A DNA stretch of 64,000 bases. It comes from Bdellovibrionales bacterium GWA2_49_15 (GTDB taxonomy: Bacteria; Bdellovibrionota; Bacteriovoracia; Bacteriovoracales; Bacteriovoracaceae). The stretch's first letter is position 1. Each line of letters starts with the position of its first letter. The stretch spans positions 186,001-250,000 of the forward strand of contig MEPP01000025.1 in assembly GCA_001769855.1 (NCBI GenBank). Reading direction: 5' to 3'. The translations under genes were made by a program, and so were the position numbers. A model generated the notes under the pieces. The model was not told where the DNA came from, searched no databases, and saw only the letters and a program-made list of their open reading frames with translations. This document shows positions 29,228 to 39,020 of this stretch, in pieces.

Positions 29228-32200
29228 TTAACATGATTTGATTTGCTGTGCAATAATTTTTGCAAAATTGAAGACTTCACGCGCGTTGATACCAGCTTTC
29301 GGATAGTAACTAAAACTGTAATCTTGATTAATTCGATAGGTCTTTGGTTCTCGCAGTAAAAAATCAATTAATCGTGAACGCCATTCCTGATGCTTCTCAA
29401 AAACTTCCGGTAAAAATTTTATTGTGACTGATTTGTCATTAGCGGCAATTGCAGTTACACCAATCTGGCCTAAGATAATTTTAGATTTAAGTATGTAAAA
29501 TAGATTGGCCGTTTCAACGGGGATTTTTTCATAGTAATTTTCAAGTTCTTGATAAGCCTCGTCCAGCTGTTCAATTTTCTTGAACCGAGAGAGCAATTTG
29601 TACTGTCGCAAGCGCTCTGAAGGATCGCAGATAAAATCACTTGGAATGTAACATGGGAAACTGATATTAATTTCTAACTCAAGCGTGCGATCTGCCTCTT
29701 GTCCTTTGAGTTCATTAATAGCTTCTTGTAATAATTCTAAGTAAAGCTCTAAACCGACAATTTCAATATGACCGCTCTGCTCAGCACCTAAAATATCTCC
29801 TGCCCCTCTAATTTCCATATCGGCTGATGCAAGATTAAAACCACTTCCCAACTCAGCATATTGCTGGAGGGCCTTAATTCTGCGCTCGGCCTCTGCACCG
29901 ATAGTACGCTCGGGAATAATAAAGTAGGCATAAGCCTTGCGATCACTCCGGCCGATGCGACCTCTGAGCTGATGGAGCTGTGCGAGTCCAAAAGTATCGG
30001 CCCTATCAATAATCATGGTATTTGCATTGGGAATATCGATGCCAGATTCAATGATGGTAGTACAGATTAAAACTTGAAACTTCCCTGAATAAAAATCACT
30101 GATAATTTTCTCAAGCTGTGTCTCGTTCATCTGACCGTGTGCGAAAGAAATGGAAACATCAGGAGCAATGCTATGAATTTTTGCAGCATAAGACTCCATG
30201 TCCTGCACTTTATTATGGACAACAAAAACCTGCCCGCCGCGAGATGTCTCGTTTAGAATTGCAGTTCGCAAAATTTCAAGATCATCGTGGACAATATATG
30301 TTTTTATAGATTGCCTATTGGGAGGGGGCGTTCTTATTAGAGCGATATCCCGCAATCCCAAAAAGGAAAGTTGTAAAGTTCGAGGAATGGGTGTCGCAGT
30401 CAAGGTAAGGAAGTCAACGGCATTTTTTAAAAGCTTTAGCTTTTCCTTATGTCCGACGCCAAAACGATGCTCTTCATCTACAATAACTAAGCCAAGATCC
30501 TTAAATCCGACATCGCTTGAAAGTAATTTGTGAGTTCCAATGACAATATCAATGTTACCCAGCTTTAACTGATTGATAATTTCCTTGCATTCTTTGGCAG
30601 ATTTAAAGCGCGACAAAAAGTCAATTTTGACTGGAAATTGCTTGAACCGTTCTTGAAAAGTATGGAAATGTTGCAAAGTTAAAATAGTAGTAGGAGCAAG
30701 CACAGCGACTTGTTTTTTATCGAGAATTGCCTTGAAAGCTGCACGCATTGCAACCTCCGTTTTTCCAAAACCAACATCGCCACAGACTAAAAAATCCATA
30801 GGCTTGGAATCCTGCATCTTATCAAGCACTGCCTCAATAGCGGAAAGTTGGTCCGGAGTTTCGTCATAGGGAAAGGCAAGCTCAAATTCGTTATAGAGGT
30901 GATCGGGAGGTGAAAAAGCAAAGCCCCTGGAAAGGGCGCGTGCGGCGTTTAGTTGTAAAAGATCAAAGGCCAGCTTCTTTGCAGACTCTTTCGCACGCTT
31001 TTTTGCCTGCGCGAATTTCGAATTTCTAAGTGTGTCGAGTCGATAAGAGGCAGTTGAATCAGCATGTTTTTGTATTTGATCTATTTTAAAAACAGGAACG
31101 TAAACTTTGTCCTTTTCAGCGTACTCAATGACAAAATAATCCGATCGGCTTCCGCCGGTGAAAAGTGATTCAACACCTAAGTACTTCCCTACCCCAAACT
31201 GGGCATGAATAACAAAATCATCTGGTGCTAGGCTTGCCATTTTCTCGGCAAAGAGGTCAACGCTCTTAGTTTTTGGCCTCGGTGGGAGCTTCTTTTTTAC
31301 GCCAAAAATATCGGATTCCGAGAGTAGCAGGATGTTTTCATCCTTTAAAAATAATCCCTCAGTCGCGTCTAGTGTGACGATATTTATCAGGTCCGCCGGG
31401 GCGTCCAGGTGTTTTTGTGCGAGAAAAAGAAATTCCTGCTTGGCCTTATCCGATGTTGATAAAAAAGAAACCAGGCCTCCTGCGTGAATAAAGGATTCTA
31501 AGATAGAAAACTTTTTTGAAATCAGATCATGCTGGGTATCACACTCAATTAATTTTTGCCCCCAAAATGTATGAGGCGACTGGACGCTTAAGTGAACGAA
31601 TGATTGAAGATCAGGGTTGTTGTCGAGGTGAAAATTCTCAATGCCGAGTGACTTCGGCGATTTAAGAAAGGCATCAAAGTTATACAATTTACCAGGACGA
31701 GGTAGGATATTATCAGTTTGATTTGATTTTTCCGCGGAGTTAAAGTGTGCTTCCAGTTCCTCGCGAAGATGATCCAGGGAAATTGATAATGAACGTTCAT
31801 CAAACAAGACAGGAATATAGTTTTTATTTAATAAATACTCAAAAAAAGAAGGCGTCTCACCGCTAAAAAAGAGTGGAAAAAAGTTCGGGAATCGTTCAAA
31901 GCTCTTAGCTTCGTTTACACAGGATAAGACATGATTTCTTGGTCCAATTTTGTTTTTCTGGTTAGGAGAGGGCATGGGAAGATTGGCCCGAAGGTTTAGA
32001 CGGAGTTCGGGGTCACTGAGAACACAAGATGGAGTTGGGCCAATTTTTATTGAAGAAAGCTTAGTGGATTTATCAATCCTTTGATGGTCCTGATCAAAAG
32101 AATGCATTGCTTCAATAAGCTCATCAAAAAAATAGATCCGGACAGGGCCTTGTCCAAAAATATAGATATCGAAAATTTCACCGCGCTTCGAAAAAGTGCC

Positions 32201-32695
32201 AGGGCCATCAAGAGTTAAGGTGTTGCGGTATCCTCTAGCAACCAAAGCTCGGCACAGTTCTTCGTGGGCAATAATATCATTTTCATTTAACGCAAGAGTG
32301 TGTTTTGCAACCCAATCGAGGGGACACAGGCGCTTCAAAACCTCGAACATTGTTGCACCAACAATATGGGGCGCTGTTCCCAATTCTAGTTGGTTTAGAA
32401 AAATGAATTTTTCATTGAACTCTTGCTCTGACGGAATGTAAGGAGAATAGGGATCTGAAAAAGTAGTAGGGAAAAAACAACTTGCGCCCTGATTCGCATG
32501 CAAAGTTAACATCAGCGACTCGAGTGCTGTGTCGTTATGGGTGATGAGCAGAAATTTAAATTTCTCCCACTCTCGACCTGTGTCAATGTGGTTCCACAGG
32601 AGACCGAATTGCGAAGACGAAACACCATTGATAACGAATTTTTCATTACCGGTCTTCAGCCATTCGAGGAGTTTAAGTTGCAGCGCGCGAAGCAT
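29228..32695 (-). CDS. mfd: Transcription-repair coupling factor Mfd
   Basis: An 1155-residue translocase that removes stalled RNA polymerase and recruits UvrA. The UvrB-like N-terminal region is followed by the RNA-polymerase-interacting domain (DDFVIHAQFGVGKYLGVE) near 500. The helicase motor has Walker A GDVGFGKTE (about 637), DEEHRFG (about 739), LTATPIPRTL and QLRGRIGRSDRKAYAYF, and the C-terminal TRCF domain closes the protein. Length is normal. It is first in the minus-strand unit mfd-ppiC-surA-pdxA-uvrA and divergent from nuoA. Confidence 0.96.
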   Translation of the reverse strand: MLRALQLKLLEWLKTGNEKFVINGVSSSQFGLLWNHIDTGREWEKFKFLLITHNDTALESLMLTLHANQGASCFFPTTFSDPYSPYIPSEQEFNEKFIFLNQLELGTAPHIVGATMFEVLKRLCPLDWVAKHTLALNENDIIAHEELCRALVARGYRNTLTLDGPGTFSKRGEIFDIYIFGQGPVRIYFFDELIEAMHSFDQDHQRIDKSTKLSSIKIGPTPSCVLSDPELRLNLRANLPMPSPNQKNKIGPRNHVLSCVNEAKSFERFPNFFPLFFSGETPSFFEYLLNKNYIPVLFDERSLSISLDHLREELEAHFNSAEKSNQTDNILPRPGKLYNFDAFLKSPKSLGIENFHLDNNPDLQSFVHLSVQSPHTFWGQKLIECDTQHDLISKKFSILESFIHAGGLVSFLSTSDKAKQEFLFLAQKHLDAPADLINIVTLDATEGLFLKDENILLLSESDIFGVKKKLPPRPKTKSVDLFAEKMASLAPDDFVIHAQFGVGKYLGVESLFTGGSRSDYFVIEYAEKDKVYVPVFKIDQIQKHADSTASYRLDTLRNSKFAQAKKRAKESAKKLAFDLLQLNAARALSRGFAFSPPDHLYNEFELAFPYDETPDQLSAIEAVLDKMQDSKPMDFLVCGDVGFGKTEVAMRAAFKAILDKKQVAVLAPTTILTLQHFHTFQERFKQFPVKIDFLSRFKSAKECKEIINQLKLGNIDIVIGTHKLLSSDVGFKDLGLVIVDEEHRFGVGHKEKLKLLKNAVDFLTLTATPIPRTLQLSFLGLRDIALIRTPPPNRQSIKTYIVHDDLEILRTAILNETSRGGQVFVVHNKVQDMESYAAKIHSIAPDVSISFAHGQMNETQLEKIISDFYSGKFQVLICTTIIESGIDIPNANTMIIDRADTFGLAQLHQLRGRIGRSDRKAYAYFIIPERTIGAEAERRIKALQQYAELGSGFNLASADMEIRGAGDILGAEQSGHIEIVGLELYLELLQEAINELKGQEADRTLELEINISFPCYIPSDFICDPSERLRQYKLLSRFKKIEQLDEAYQELENYYEKIPVETANLFYILKSKIILGQIGVTAIAANDKSVTIKFLPEVFEKHQEWRSRLIDFLLREPKTYRINQDYSFSYYPKAGINAREVFNFAKIIAQQIKSC

Positions 32696-32845
32696 AATTA
32701 AGAGTTACCTACGCAGGTGTTTCCTAATAAATGTTATGACGACATGTGTTGCCAAATGTATTTAGATACATACCATTCCCAACTGTTAATTAATAGGATA
32801 TTCTTTTTCAGAATTTTTTAATTAAGCATTAACGAGAGAGGAAAT

Positions 32846-33274
32846 GTGGCGGCATTCAACATGGACGTCTATCTTCCAACTTTTCTTTTGATTTTTATTG
32901 CACTAGTCATTGTCTTTGGTGCGTTAATTGTCAGCTATTTGATTCGACCCTCTAACCCCTCATTAGTGAAGCAAACTGCTTACGAATGTGGTGAGCTACC
33001 CGTAGGTCCTGCCTGGGCAAATTTCAACGTTCGATTTTATGTTATCGCACTGGTTTTTATCATTTTTGATGTTGAAAGTGCTCTCATGTTTCCAGTGGTG
33101 GCTGTTTATCGGCACTTCTTGCAGTTAGGATCTGGCGGTGCTGTTCTTTTGTCCCTTCTTGTTTTCATCGGCGTCCTTATTCAGGGCGTGATTTACTGCT
33201 GGCGAAAGGGCGATTTGGATTGGATAAAAAGTTATCGAACATCCTCGGATGTACGCGCAAAGGGTCTTAAATAA
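32846..33274 (+). CDS. nuoA: NADH-quinone oxidoreductase subunit A
   Basis: A 142-residue, three-helix complex I membrane subunit near the quinone site. The AYECGE loop after helix 1 and the acidic helix 2 motif IIFDVES are intact. The start is GTG at 32846 after a GAGAGGAAAT ribosome site; ATG six codons later is an alternative. It opens the nuoA-H-J-K-L-M-N operon; nuoB, C, D, E, F, G and I are absent from the window. Confidence 0.95.
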   Translation: MAAFNMDVYLPTFLLIFIALVIVFGALIVSYLIRPSNPSLVKQTAYECGELPVGPAWANFNVRFYVIALVFIIFDVESALMFPVVAVYRHFLQLGSGGAVLLSLLVFIGVLIQGVIYCWRKGDLDWIKSYRTSSDVRAKGLK

Positions 33275-34383
33275 TGAATGAGACAATTGTTTCTTATTTG
33301 GGCGAGACATTAGGTCTAAATTTTAATTGGCTGGGAACTCTTGTTATCTTTCTTATTGCATCTTTAATTCTTGCCAGTTTCTTGGCATTAATCGGCGGAC
33401 TTGGCACTTATGCTGAAAGAAAGATTTCTGCCGATATTCAGATGAGGTATGGCCCAAATCGCGTTGGTCCTTATGGAATTCTGCAATTCCTAGCCGATGG
33501 CGTTAAAATGCTCTTGAAGGAAGATTGCATTCCTAGAGAGTCCGATAAATTTATTTTTAAGTTGGCTCCGATACTTTGTTTTGCCGGTGTCCTTGCTTCA
33601 CTGGCTGTGTTGCCATTAAGTAGTGGCTTCATTTTATCAGATCTGAATGTCGGTATTTTTTACTTGCTTGGAGTAACCTCTGTCGTTGGAGTCGGTATTT
33701 TCCTCGGCGGCTATTCTTCGAACTCCAAATGGGCAATGTTGGGAGGCATGCGAGGAGCTTCACAAATTATTAGTTATGAGGTGCCTGTAACGCTGACTAT
33801 TCTCTCGGTTGTAATGATTGCCGGTGGGCTCTCGTTGAATACACTTGTTGGTGGTCAGGGGGCTTATCCGAATGGGTGGTACTTATTTCACAACCCATTT
33901 TCTTTTATTGGTTTCTTTATTTATTTTATAGGTTCATTAGCAGAGACAAATCGCGCTCCTTTCGATTTACCAGAAGCCGAGTCGGAACTGGTTAGTGGAT
34001 ACCACACAGAATTTTCAGGCATGAGATTTGCTTTCTTCGCGCTATCTGAATATATCGAAGTATTTGTTCTTTGTGCAATTGCAGCAGCATTGTTTTTAGG
34101 TGGATATAATGTTCCCTTTCGCCTAGGGGGAGACGGGCTTCTTGGTCAATTGTTCCAGTTGGTTGTTTTTTTCGCGAAGTCTTTTCTTTTATATTACGTT
34201 GTGATTTGGGTGCGATGGACCCTTCCGCGCATGCGCGTTGATCATCTTATGGTTCTTTGCTGGAAATACCTAACACCTATTGCTCTCTTTAATTTGGTAG
34301 GTACAGCTATATGGATGTACTGTTTTAACGGTAGATCAATGTATATGATACTCAAGCATTTTCTCATGGCCTCCGGCCAATAA
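33274..34383 (+). CDS. nuoH: NADH-quinone oxidoreductase subunit H
   Basis: A 369-residue, eight-helix subunit forming the quinone chamber. Motifs: TYAERKISADIQMRYGPNRVGP, ISYEVP and ETNRAPFDLPEAESELVSGY, with all the loop acids present. The C-terminal part (FLGGYNVPF, FFAKSF, WKYLTP, FNLV) is the section that matches the shrunken homologue at 40782. Coupled to nuoA by TAATG. Confidence 0.97.
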   Translation: MNETIVSYLGETLGLNFNWLGTLVIFLIASLILASFLALIGGLGTYAERKISADIQMRYGPNRVGPYGILQFLADGVKMLLKEDCIPRESDKFIFKLAPILCFAGVLASLAVLPLSSGFILSDLNVGIFYLLGVTSVVGVGIFLGGYSSNSKWAMLGGMRGASQIISYEVPVTLTILSVVMIAGGLSLNTLVGGQGAYPNGWYLFHNPFSFIGFFIYFIGSLAETNRAPFDLPEAESELVSGYHTEFSGMRFAFFALSEYIEVFVLCAIAAALFLGGYNVPFRLGGDGLLGQLFQLVVFFAKSFLLYYVVIWVRWTLPRMRVDHLMVLCWKYLTPIALFNLVGTAIWMYCFNGRSMYMILKHFLMASGQ

Positions 34384-34398
34384 CGAAATGGGTTCTAT

Positions 34399-34944
34399 AT
34401 GTTTTTAGTTATAATCTTTTCACTTTCTGCATTCCTTGCCGTGGCTGGTGCATTGTCTGTAACTTTTTCCAAAAACCTAATTCATGCTTGTGTTTATTTA
34501 TTATTTTCTTTAGTGGGCGTGGCTGGATTGTATTTAACCTTGGGTGCTGAGTTCGTCGCTGCCACACAACTGGTTGTGTATGTTGGTGGTGTTGTTGTTT
34601 TATTGCTTTTTGCCATTATGCTCACTGGAGGCACAAACCTTCATCACGTTACCAGCCGATTTGGCCTTGAATCGACTCCACTAATGGGAAATTTGCGAAC
34701 TTATCTGATGGGAGTTGTTACTGCGGTGTTGCTGGTTGTTGTTCTTTGTAATGTTTTACAAGGCTCAATGACAGGGGCCTTGGTGAGTGAGAATAAATTT
34801 TCTTCCACCGTTGAGCAAATTGGGGTTAAGTTGTTAACTGATCACATTCTTGCGTTTGAAATTTCGTCGGTGTTGTTATTGGGTGCGCTGGTTGGCGCGG
34901 CAATAATTGCAAGGCCACATCGATCATCTGAGTCGGAGAACTGA
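34399..34944 (+). CDS. nuoJ: NADH-quinone oxidoreductase subunit J
   Basis: A 181-residue, five-helix subunit. The third helix TQLVVYVGGVVVLLLFAIML holds the conserved YVGG pi-bulge region that gates proton transfer toward NuoK. It starts 15 bases after nuoH and ends 1 base before nuoK. Confidence 0.95.
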   Translation: MFLVIIFSLSAFLAVAGALSVTFSKNLIHACVYLLFSLVGVAGLYLTLGAEFVAATQLVVYVGGVVVLLLFAIMLTGGTNLHHVTSRFGLESTPLMGNLRTYLMGVVTAVLLVVVLCNVLQGSMTGALVSENKFSSTVEQIGVKLLTDHILAFEISSVLLLGALVGAAIIARPHRSSESEN

Positions 34945-34945
34945 C

Positions 34946-35248
34946 ATGGGTATTATTCCCTATATCGTTGTTTCATGTGTTTTGTTTGTATGTGGAATCA
35001 TCGTCATGATTGCCAGAAAGAATATTATTGGGATTCTGCTTGGGATTGAGCTCGTTCTTAATGCCGCAGCGTTAAATTTTGTTACATTTACTAAATTTAA
35101 CAATCTGAATCTCGATGGGCACATTTTTGCACTGTTTATTATACTAGTCGCTGCAGCGGAAGCAGCAGTTGGATTGGCCATTGTGATTAGATTTTTCCAG
35201 GTGAGAGAAAGTGTTCACATTGATAGTGCAACCCAGCTACAAAGTTAA
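34946..35248 (+). CDS. nuoK: NADH-quinone oxidoreductase subunit K
   Basis: A 100-residue, three-helix (MrpC-like) subunit. Both proton-path glutamates are present (GIELVLNA and AAAEAAVGLA). ATG 34946 gives the family's exact usual length; an in-frame codon at 34907 inside nuoJ would add 13 polar residues and is rejected as the start. Confidence 0.96.
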   Translation: MGIIPYIVVSCVLFVCGIIVMIARKNIIGILLGIELVLNAAALNFVTFTKFNNLNLDGHIFALFIILVAAAEAAVGLAIVIRFFQVRESVHIDSATQLQS

Positions 35249-35263
35249 GAAAGGTAGATAAAC

Positions 35264-37450
35264 ATGGAGTATTCTCTTTTAACGATTCTGCCGATAGTTT
35301 TGTTGCCGTTTTTTGCTTTTGTGCTCAATGCATTTATTGTGAAAAAGTTTACAAAAACAGCTGTCGCGCTAAGTTGTGTGGCAATTTTTATCCCATTTTT
35401 AATGGCGCTGAGAATCTTTGCAGATTTTGTATTTAATAAATACTCTGCCGATTATTACATTCATAAAACATTTACTTGGTTTGATTTGTCAGCAGGGACT
35501 CAAATTTTCAAAGTGCAGATGGGGATCTATCTGGACAATATGTCCGCTGTTATGTTGCTCATGGTGACTGGTGTTGCTTTTTTAATTCATCTCTTTAGTA
35601 CCTACTATATGCATGATGATGCTCGCTATGGGCGATTCTTTGTTTATCTTTCGCTTTTTACTTCTGCAATGCTTGGATTGGTGCTCTCGGACAACCTCTT
35701 CTCCGTATTTATTTTCTGGGAGCTTATGGGCTTTTGCTCATACAGCCTTATTGGTTTTTACTATGAAAAAGAAGGTGCCGGAAATGCTTCAATAAAAGCA
35801 TTTATGACGACTCGAGTGGGAGATGTTTTCTTCTTGCTCGGTATCGTGGCCCTGTGGTCTACCGTCGGCAGTGTTTCATATGTTGAGATTTATAAGGCCA
35901 TTGCCGAAAGTTCTTTAAGTAGTCCTGTTTTTCTATTTGGCTTTGGAATTCCTTTGGCCACCTTCGCAGGCTTCTGCATTTTCATGGGAACAATCGGCAA
36001 GTCAGCTCAATTTCCCCTTCAAGTTTGGCTGCCAGATGCCATGTTCGGCCCGACTCCTTGCTCGGCCTTGATCCATGCAGCCACGATGGTTGCGGCCGGT
36101 GTTTACCTTTCTCTGCGCATGTATCCATTAATGGATGCGGGTGGTCTCCTTGAGTTTATTGCTTACATTGGTGGAATTACCGCACTGGGCGCAGCCACAA
36201 TTGCCTTGGTTCAAACAGACATTAAGGCCGTTTTGGCTTATTCAACAATCTCACAATTGGGCTACATGGTACTTGGTATTGGTGTTGGGGCCTACAACGC
36301 TTCACTTATGCATCTTATTACTCATGCCGTCTTTAAAGCTTGCTTATTCCTTTCTGCAGGTTCGGTGATTCATGCTCTTCATGACCATCACACTCATGCT
36401 CCTGTGCAGGAAATGCCTCGCATGGGTGGGTTGAGAAAAAAGCTACCTTATACTTTTTTAGCAATGCTCTTTTGCACTCTGGCGATTTCAGGAGTTCCCC
36501 TGTTTTCTGCCTTTGTGAGTAAGGATCGCATCCTGGGTGATGCTCTTCTCATGGCGACTCATTCATCCACCTACATTATCCCCGCGATCTTGGGGTTGTG
36601 TGGAGCTTTCTTAACTCCGTTTTATATGTTTCGAATGATGTTCTTAACCTTCTTTGGCGAGCCTCGCGATGTTGAGCTAAACAAGCACGCCCATCATGAG
36701 CACTTCTCTTTTAACCGAAATCTGCCTCTTTTGATTTTGAGCGTGTTTACGTTAGGTTTTTGGTATTCAGGTTCTCTAACTGGGCAAGGCGAACTTAAGG
36801 TTTTTCCAGAGTCGAAATACGAATGGTTTCAGGTTCTTGTTGAAAAACCAGATCTCAATAAATTTCTAGGTAGAACCTCGACACCTCTCGCTGTACCTGA
36901 AAGCAAGGAATTTATAGAGCATTCCCACTACGACCCGAACCACGGAATTACTTCAGAAGAAGAGGCCCATCATGTTCATTTGGTCCACAGAGTTGGAGCC
37001 ATTGCTTCTGTGGTTATAGCTCTGAGTGCAATTTTTCTGGCCTACTGTATGTATATTTCGAAGAAATTCTCGCCTGCCTGGTGGACAAGTAATTTTGCGC
37101 GTTGGACGAAGGCGCTACAAAACCGTTACTACTTTGATCATCTATATATCGACATTTTAATTAAGAGATTGCTTCATCCTCTCAATAATTTATTAGCATG
37201 GATAGACATGGGGCTTTATGATCGTTATGCCGTGGATGGTTGGGAAAGGGTTCTGGCTTTCTCTTATAGCGTCGCGCGCTGGTTTGATAACATCATCATA
37301 GATTCTGTTTTGGTTGATGGGTCAGGAATTTCTGTAAGGTTTTTTAACATTGTATTAAGAACGATTCAAAATGGGAAAATTCAATTTTATTTTCTCGTAT
37401 TGCTGTTTGTATTAGCGAGCTATGTGCTTGCTTTTAAGCCAGTGATTTAG
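35264..37450 (+). CDS. nuoL: NADH-quinone oxidoreductase subunit L
   Basis: The terminal antiporter-like pump, 728 residues against about 613 in E. coli. The TM5 glutamate lies in FIFWELMG, the TM7 lysine in GTIGKSAQFP, LPDAMFGPTPCSALIHAATM follows, and HAVFKACLFLSAG holds the later lysine. An extra His/acid-rich stretch (about 545-575) precedes the last helices and the lateral-helix region. It is 16 bases after nuoK. Confidence 0.97.
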   Translation: MEYSLLTILPIVLLPFFAFVLNAFIVKKFTKTAVALSCVAIFIPFLMALRIFADFVFNKYSADYYIHKTFTWFDLSAGTQIFKVQMGIYLDNMSAVMLLMVTGVAFLIHLFSTYYMHDDARYGRFFVYLSLFTSAMLGLVLSDNLFSVFIFWELMGFCSYSLIGFYYEKEGAGNASIKAFMTTRVGDVFFLLGIVALWSTVGSVSYVEIYKAIAESSLSSPVFLFGFGIPLATFAGFCIFMGTIGKSAQFPLQVWLPDAMFGPTPCSALIHAATMVAAGVYLSLRMYPLMDAGGLLEFIAYIGGITALGAATIALVQTDIKAVLAYSTISQLGYMVLGIGVGAYNASLMHLITHAVFKACLFLSAGSVIHALHDHHTHAPVQEMPRMGGLRKKLPYTFLAMLFCTLAISGVPLFSAFVSKDRILGDALLMATHSSTYIIPAILGLCGAFLTPFYMFRMMFLTFFGEPRDVELNKHAHHEHFSFNRNLPLLILSVFTLGFWYSGSLTGQGELKVFPESKYEWFQVLVEKPDLNKFLGRTSTPLAVPESKEFIEHSHYDPNHGITSEEEAHHVHLVHRVGAIASVVIALSAIFLAYCMYISKKFSPAWWTSNFARWTKALQNRYYFDHLYIDILIKRLLHPLNNLLAWIDMGLYDRYAVDGWERVLAFSYSVARWFDNIIIDSVLVDGSGISVRFFNIVLRTIQNGKIQFYFLVLLFVLASYVLAFKPVI

Positions 37451-37474
37451 TTTTTTGAATAAGGAGAACGAGTC

Positions 37475-39001
37475 GTGCAGCACCTGTTGAATTGGATTTT
37501 GTGGACACCCGCACTTGGTATTCTTGGAATTTTTCTAATTCCCGGAAAGGCTCACAATGCCGTACGCTACTGGAGCCTTTTGGTCACTGCGATCACGTTT
37601 ATCATGACGATATTACTTTACTGTAATTTTGATCAGACCGTGCCTGGGATGCAGGAATTTTTTAACATTAAATTTCCATGGATTGAACAATTCCATATTA
37701 ATTACTCTCTCGGAGTGGATGGAATCTCACTTCCAATGATCCTGCTAACCGGGCTTTTATTTTTTCTATGCATTCTCAGCTCTTGGACCATTGAAAAGTC
37801 GGTGAAAAGCTACTTTGCCCTGTTTCTGATGCTTGAGGCCAGTGTGTTTGGTGTGTTCATGGCCCTCGACTTTTTTCTATTTTATGTTTTCTGGGAAGTC
37901 ATGCTGATCCCCATGTTCTTCCTGATCGGAATTTGGGGCGGCGAGAATCGTGAATATGCAGCTGTAAAGTTCTTCCTTTATACTTTCGCAGGTTCAGTTC
38001 TCATGCTTGTTGGTTTAATCGCTCTATATTTTGCATCAGGATCAAATAGCGAGTCTTTCAATATTCTTGCTCTTCAGGGGGGCAGGTTTGGTGCCATGAC
38101 TGTAAAGCTATTTGGTGGAGATTGGAATTTTGGTATTCTTGTTTTTGTCGGTATGTTTATTGCCTTCGCAATTAAGGTTCCTATCTTTCCCTTCCACACA
38201 TGGTTGCCTCACGCTCACGTTCAAGCACCTACCGCTGTTTCCGTTATTCTGGCTGGCGTCCTGCTGAAAATGGGAACCTATGGTTTTTTAAGAATTGCTT
38301 TTCCCATTTTTCCAGAGGCTGCGGTTTATTTTCGAGATGCAATTGCATGGCTAGGACTTATCAATGTGATCTATGGGGCCCTTTGTGCTATGGCCCAGAG
38401 TGATATGAAAAAATTGATTGCCTACTCCTCCGTTTCTCACATGGGCTTCGTTATGCTGGGTCTTGCGGCCATGACAACTCAGGGAACAAACGGCGCTGTT
38501 CTTCAGATGTTTAACCACGGGACCTCAACATCAATGATGTTCTTGATGGTTGGTGTATTGTACGAGCGCTCGCATCATCGCTGGATTGTTCGCCCCGATG
38601 GCACTAAAGGCTTTGGGGGACTTTATACCAAGCTTCCAATTTATTCGATTGTCTTTATTATTTCCATGTTTGCATCAATGGGGTTGCCAGGTTTATCAGG
38701 TTTTATTTCAGAGGCCCTCATTTTCTTGGGAATCTATAAGGAGTTTACGTCGATTACCGTGCTTGCACTGATTGGTTTATTAATTGGTGCAGCCTATCTG
38801 CTTTGGATGTTCAAGAGGATGTTCTTTGGTGAGGTTAACCCATCAATTGTTGAATATCATGATATGAACGCGCGTGAAATTTTATATATGGCACCGCTCT
38901 GTATTATCGTTGTATTGTTCGGCATTTTTCCGGCACCGATATTGAATATTATGAAAGAATCCGTGGGTTCACTGGTGACATTGTTGGCAAAATTTCAATA
39001 G
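37475..39001 (+). CDS. nuoM: NADH-quinone oxidoreductase subunit M
   Basis: A 508-residue antiporter-like pump subunit. Motifs: FYVFWEVMLIPMF (TM5 glutamate), AFAIKVPIFPFHTWLPHAHVQAPT (TM7 lysine), and FNHGTSTSMMFLMVGVLYER. The start is GTG at 37475 with AAGGAG upstream. Ends 19 bases before nuoN. Confidence 0.97.
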   Translation: MQHLLNWILWTPALGILGIFLIPGKAHNAVRYWSLLVTAITFIMTILLYCNFDQTVPGMQEFFNIKFPWIEQFHINYSLGVDGISLPMILLTGLLFFLCILSSWTIEKSVKSYFALFLMLEASVFGVFMALDFFLFYVFWEVMLIPMFFLIGIWGGENREYAAVKFFLYTFAGSVLMLVGLIALYFASGSNSESFNILALQGGRFGAMTVKLFGGDWNFGILVFVGMFIAFAIKVPIFPFHTWLPHAHVQAPTAVSVILAGVLLKMGTYGFLRIAFPIFPEAAVYFRDAIAWLGLINVIYGALCAMAQSDMKKLIAYSSVSHMGFVMLGLAAMTTQGTNGAVLQMFNHGTSTSMMFLMVGVLYERSHHRWIVRPDGTKGFGGLYTKLPIYSIVFIISMFASMGLPGLSGFISEALIFLGIYKEFTSITVLALIGLLIGAAYLLWMFKRMFFGEVNPSIVEYHDMNAREILYMAPLCIIVVLFGIFPAPILNIMKESVGSLVTLLAKFQ

Positions 39002-39020
39002 GGCCTAAAGAGTACACATT

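Noticed and set aside
32757..32770. Inverted repeat TGTATTTAGATACA in the mfd/nuoA gap as an operator
   Set aside because: Arms are only five bases and AT-rich; chance is likely and no second copy was seen.
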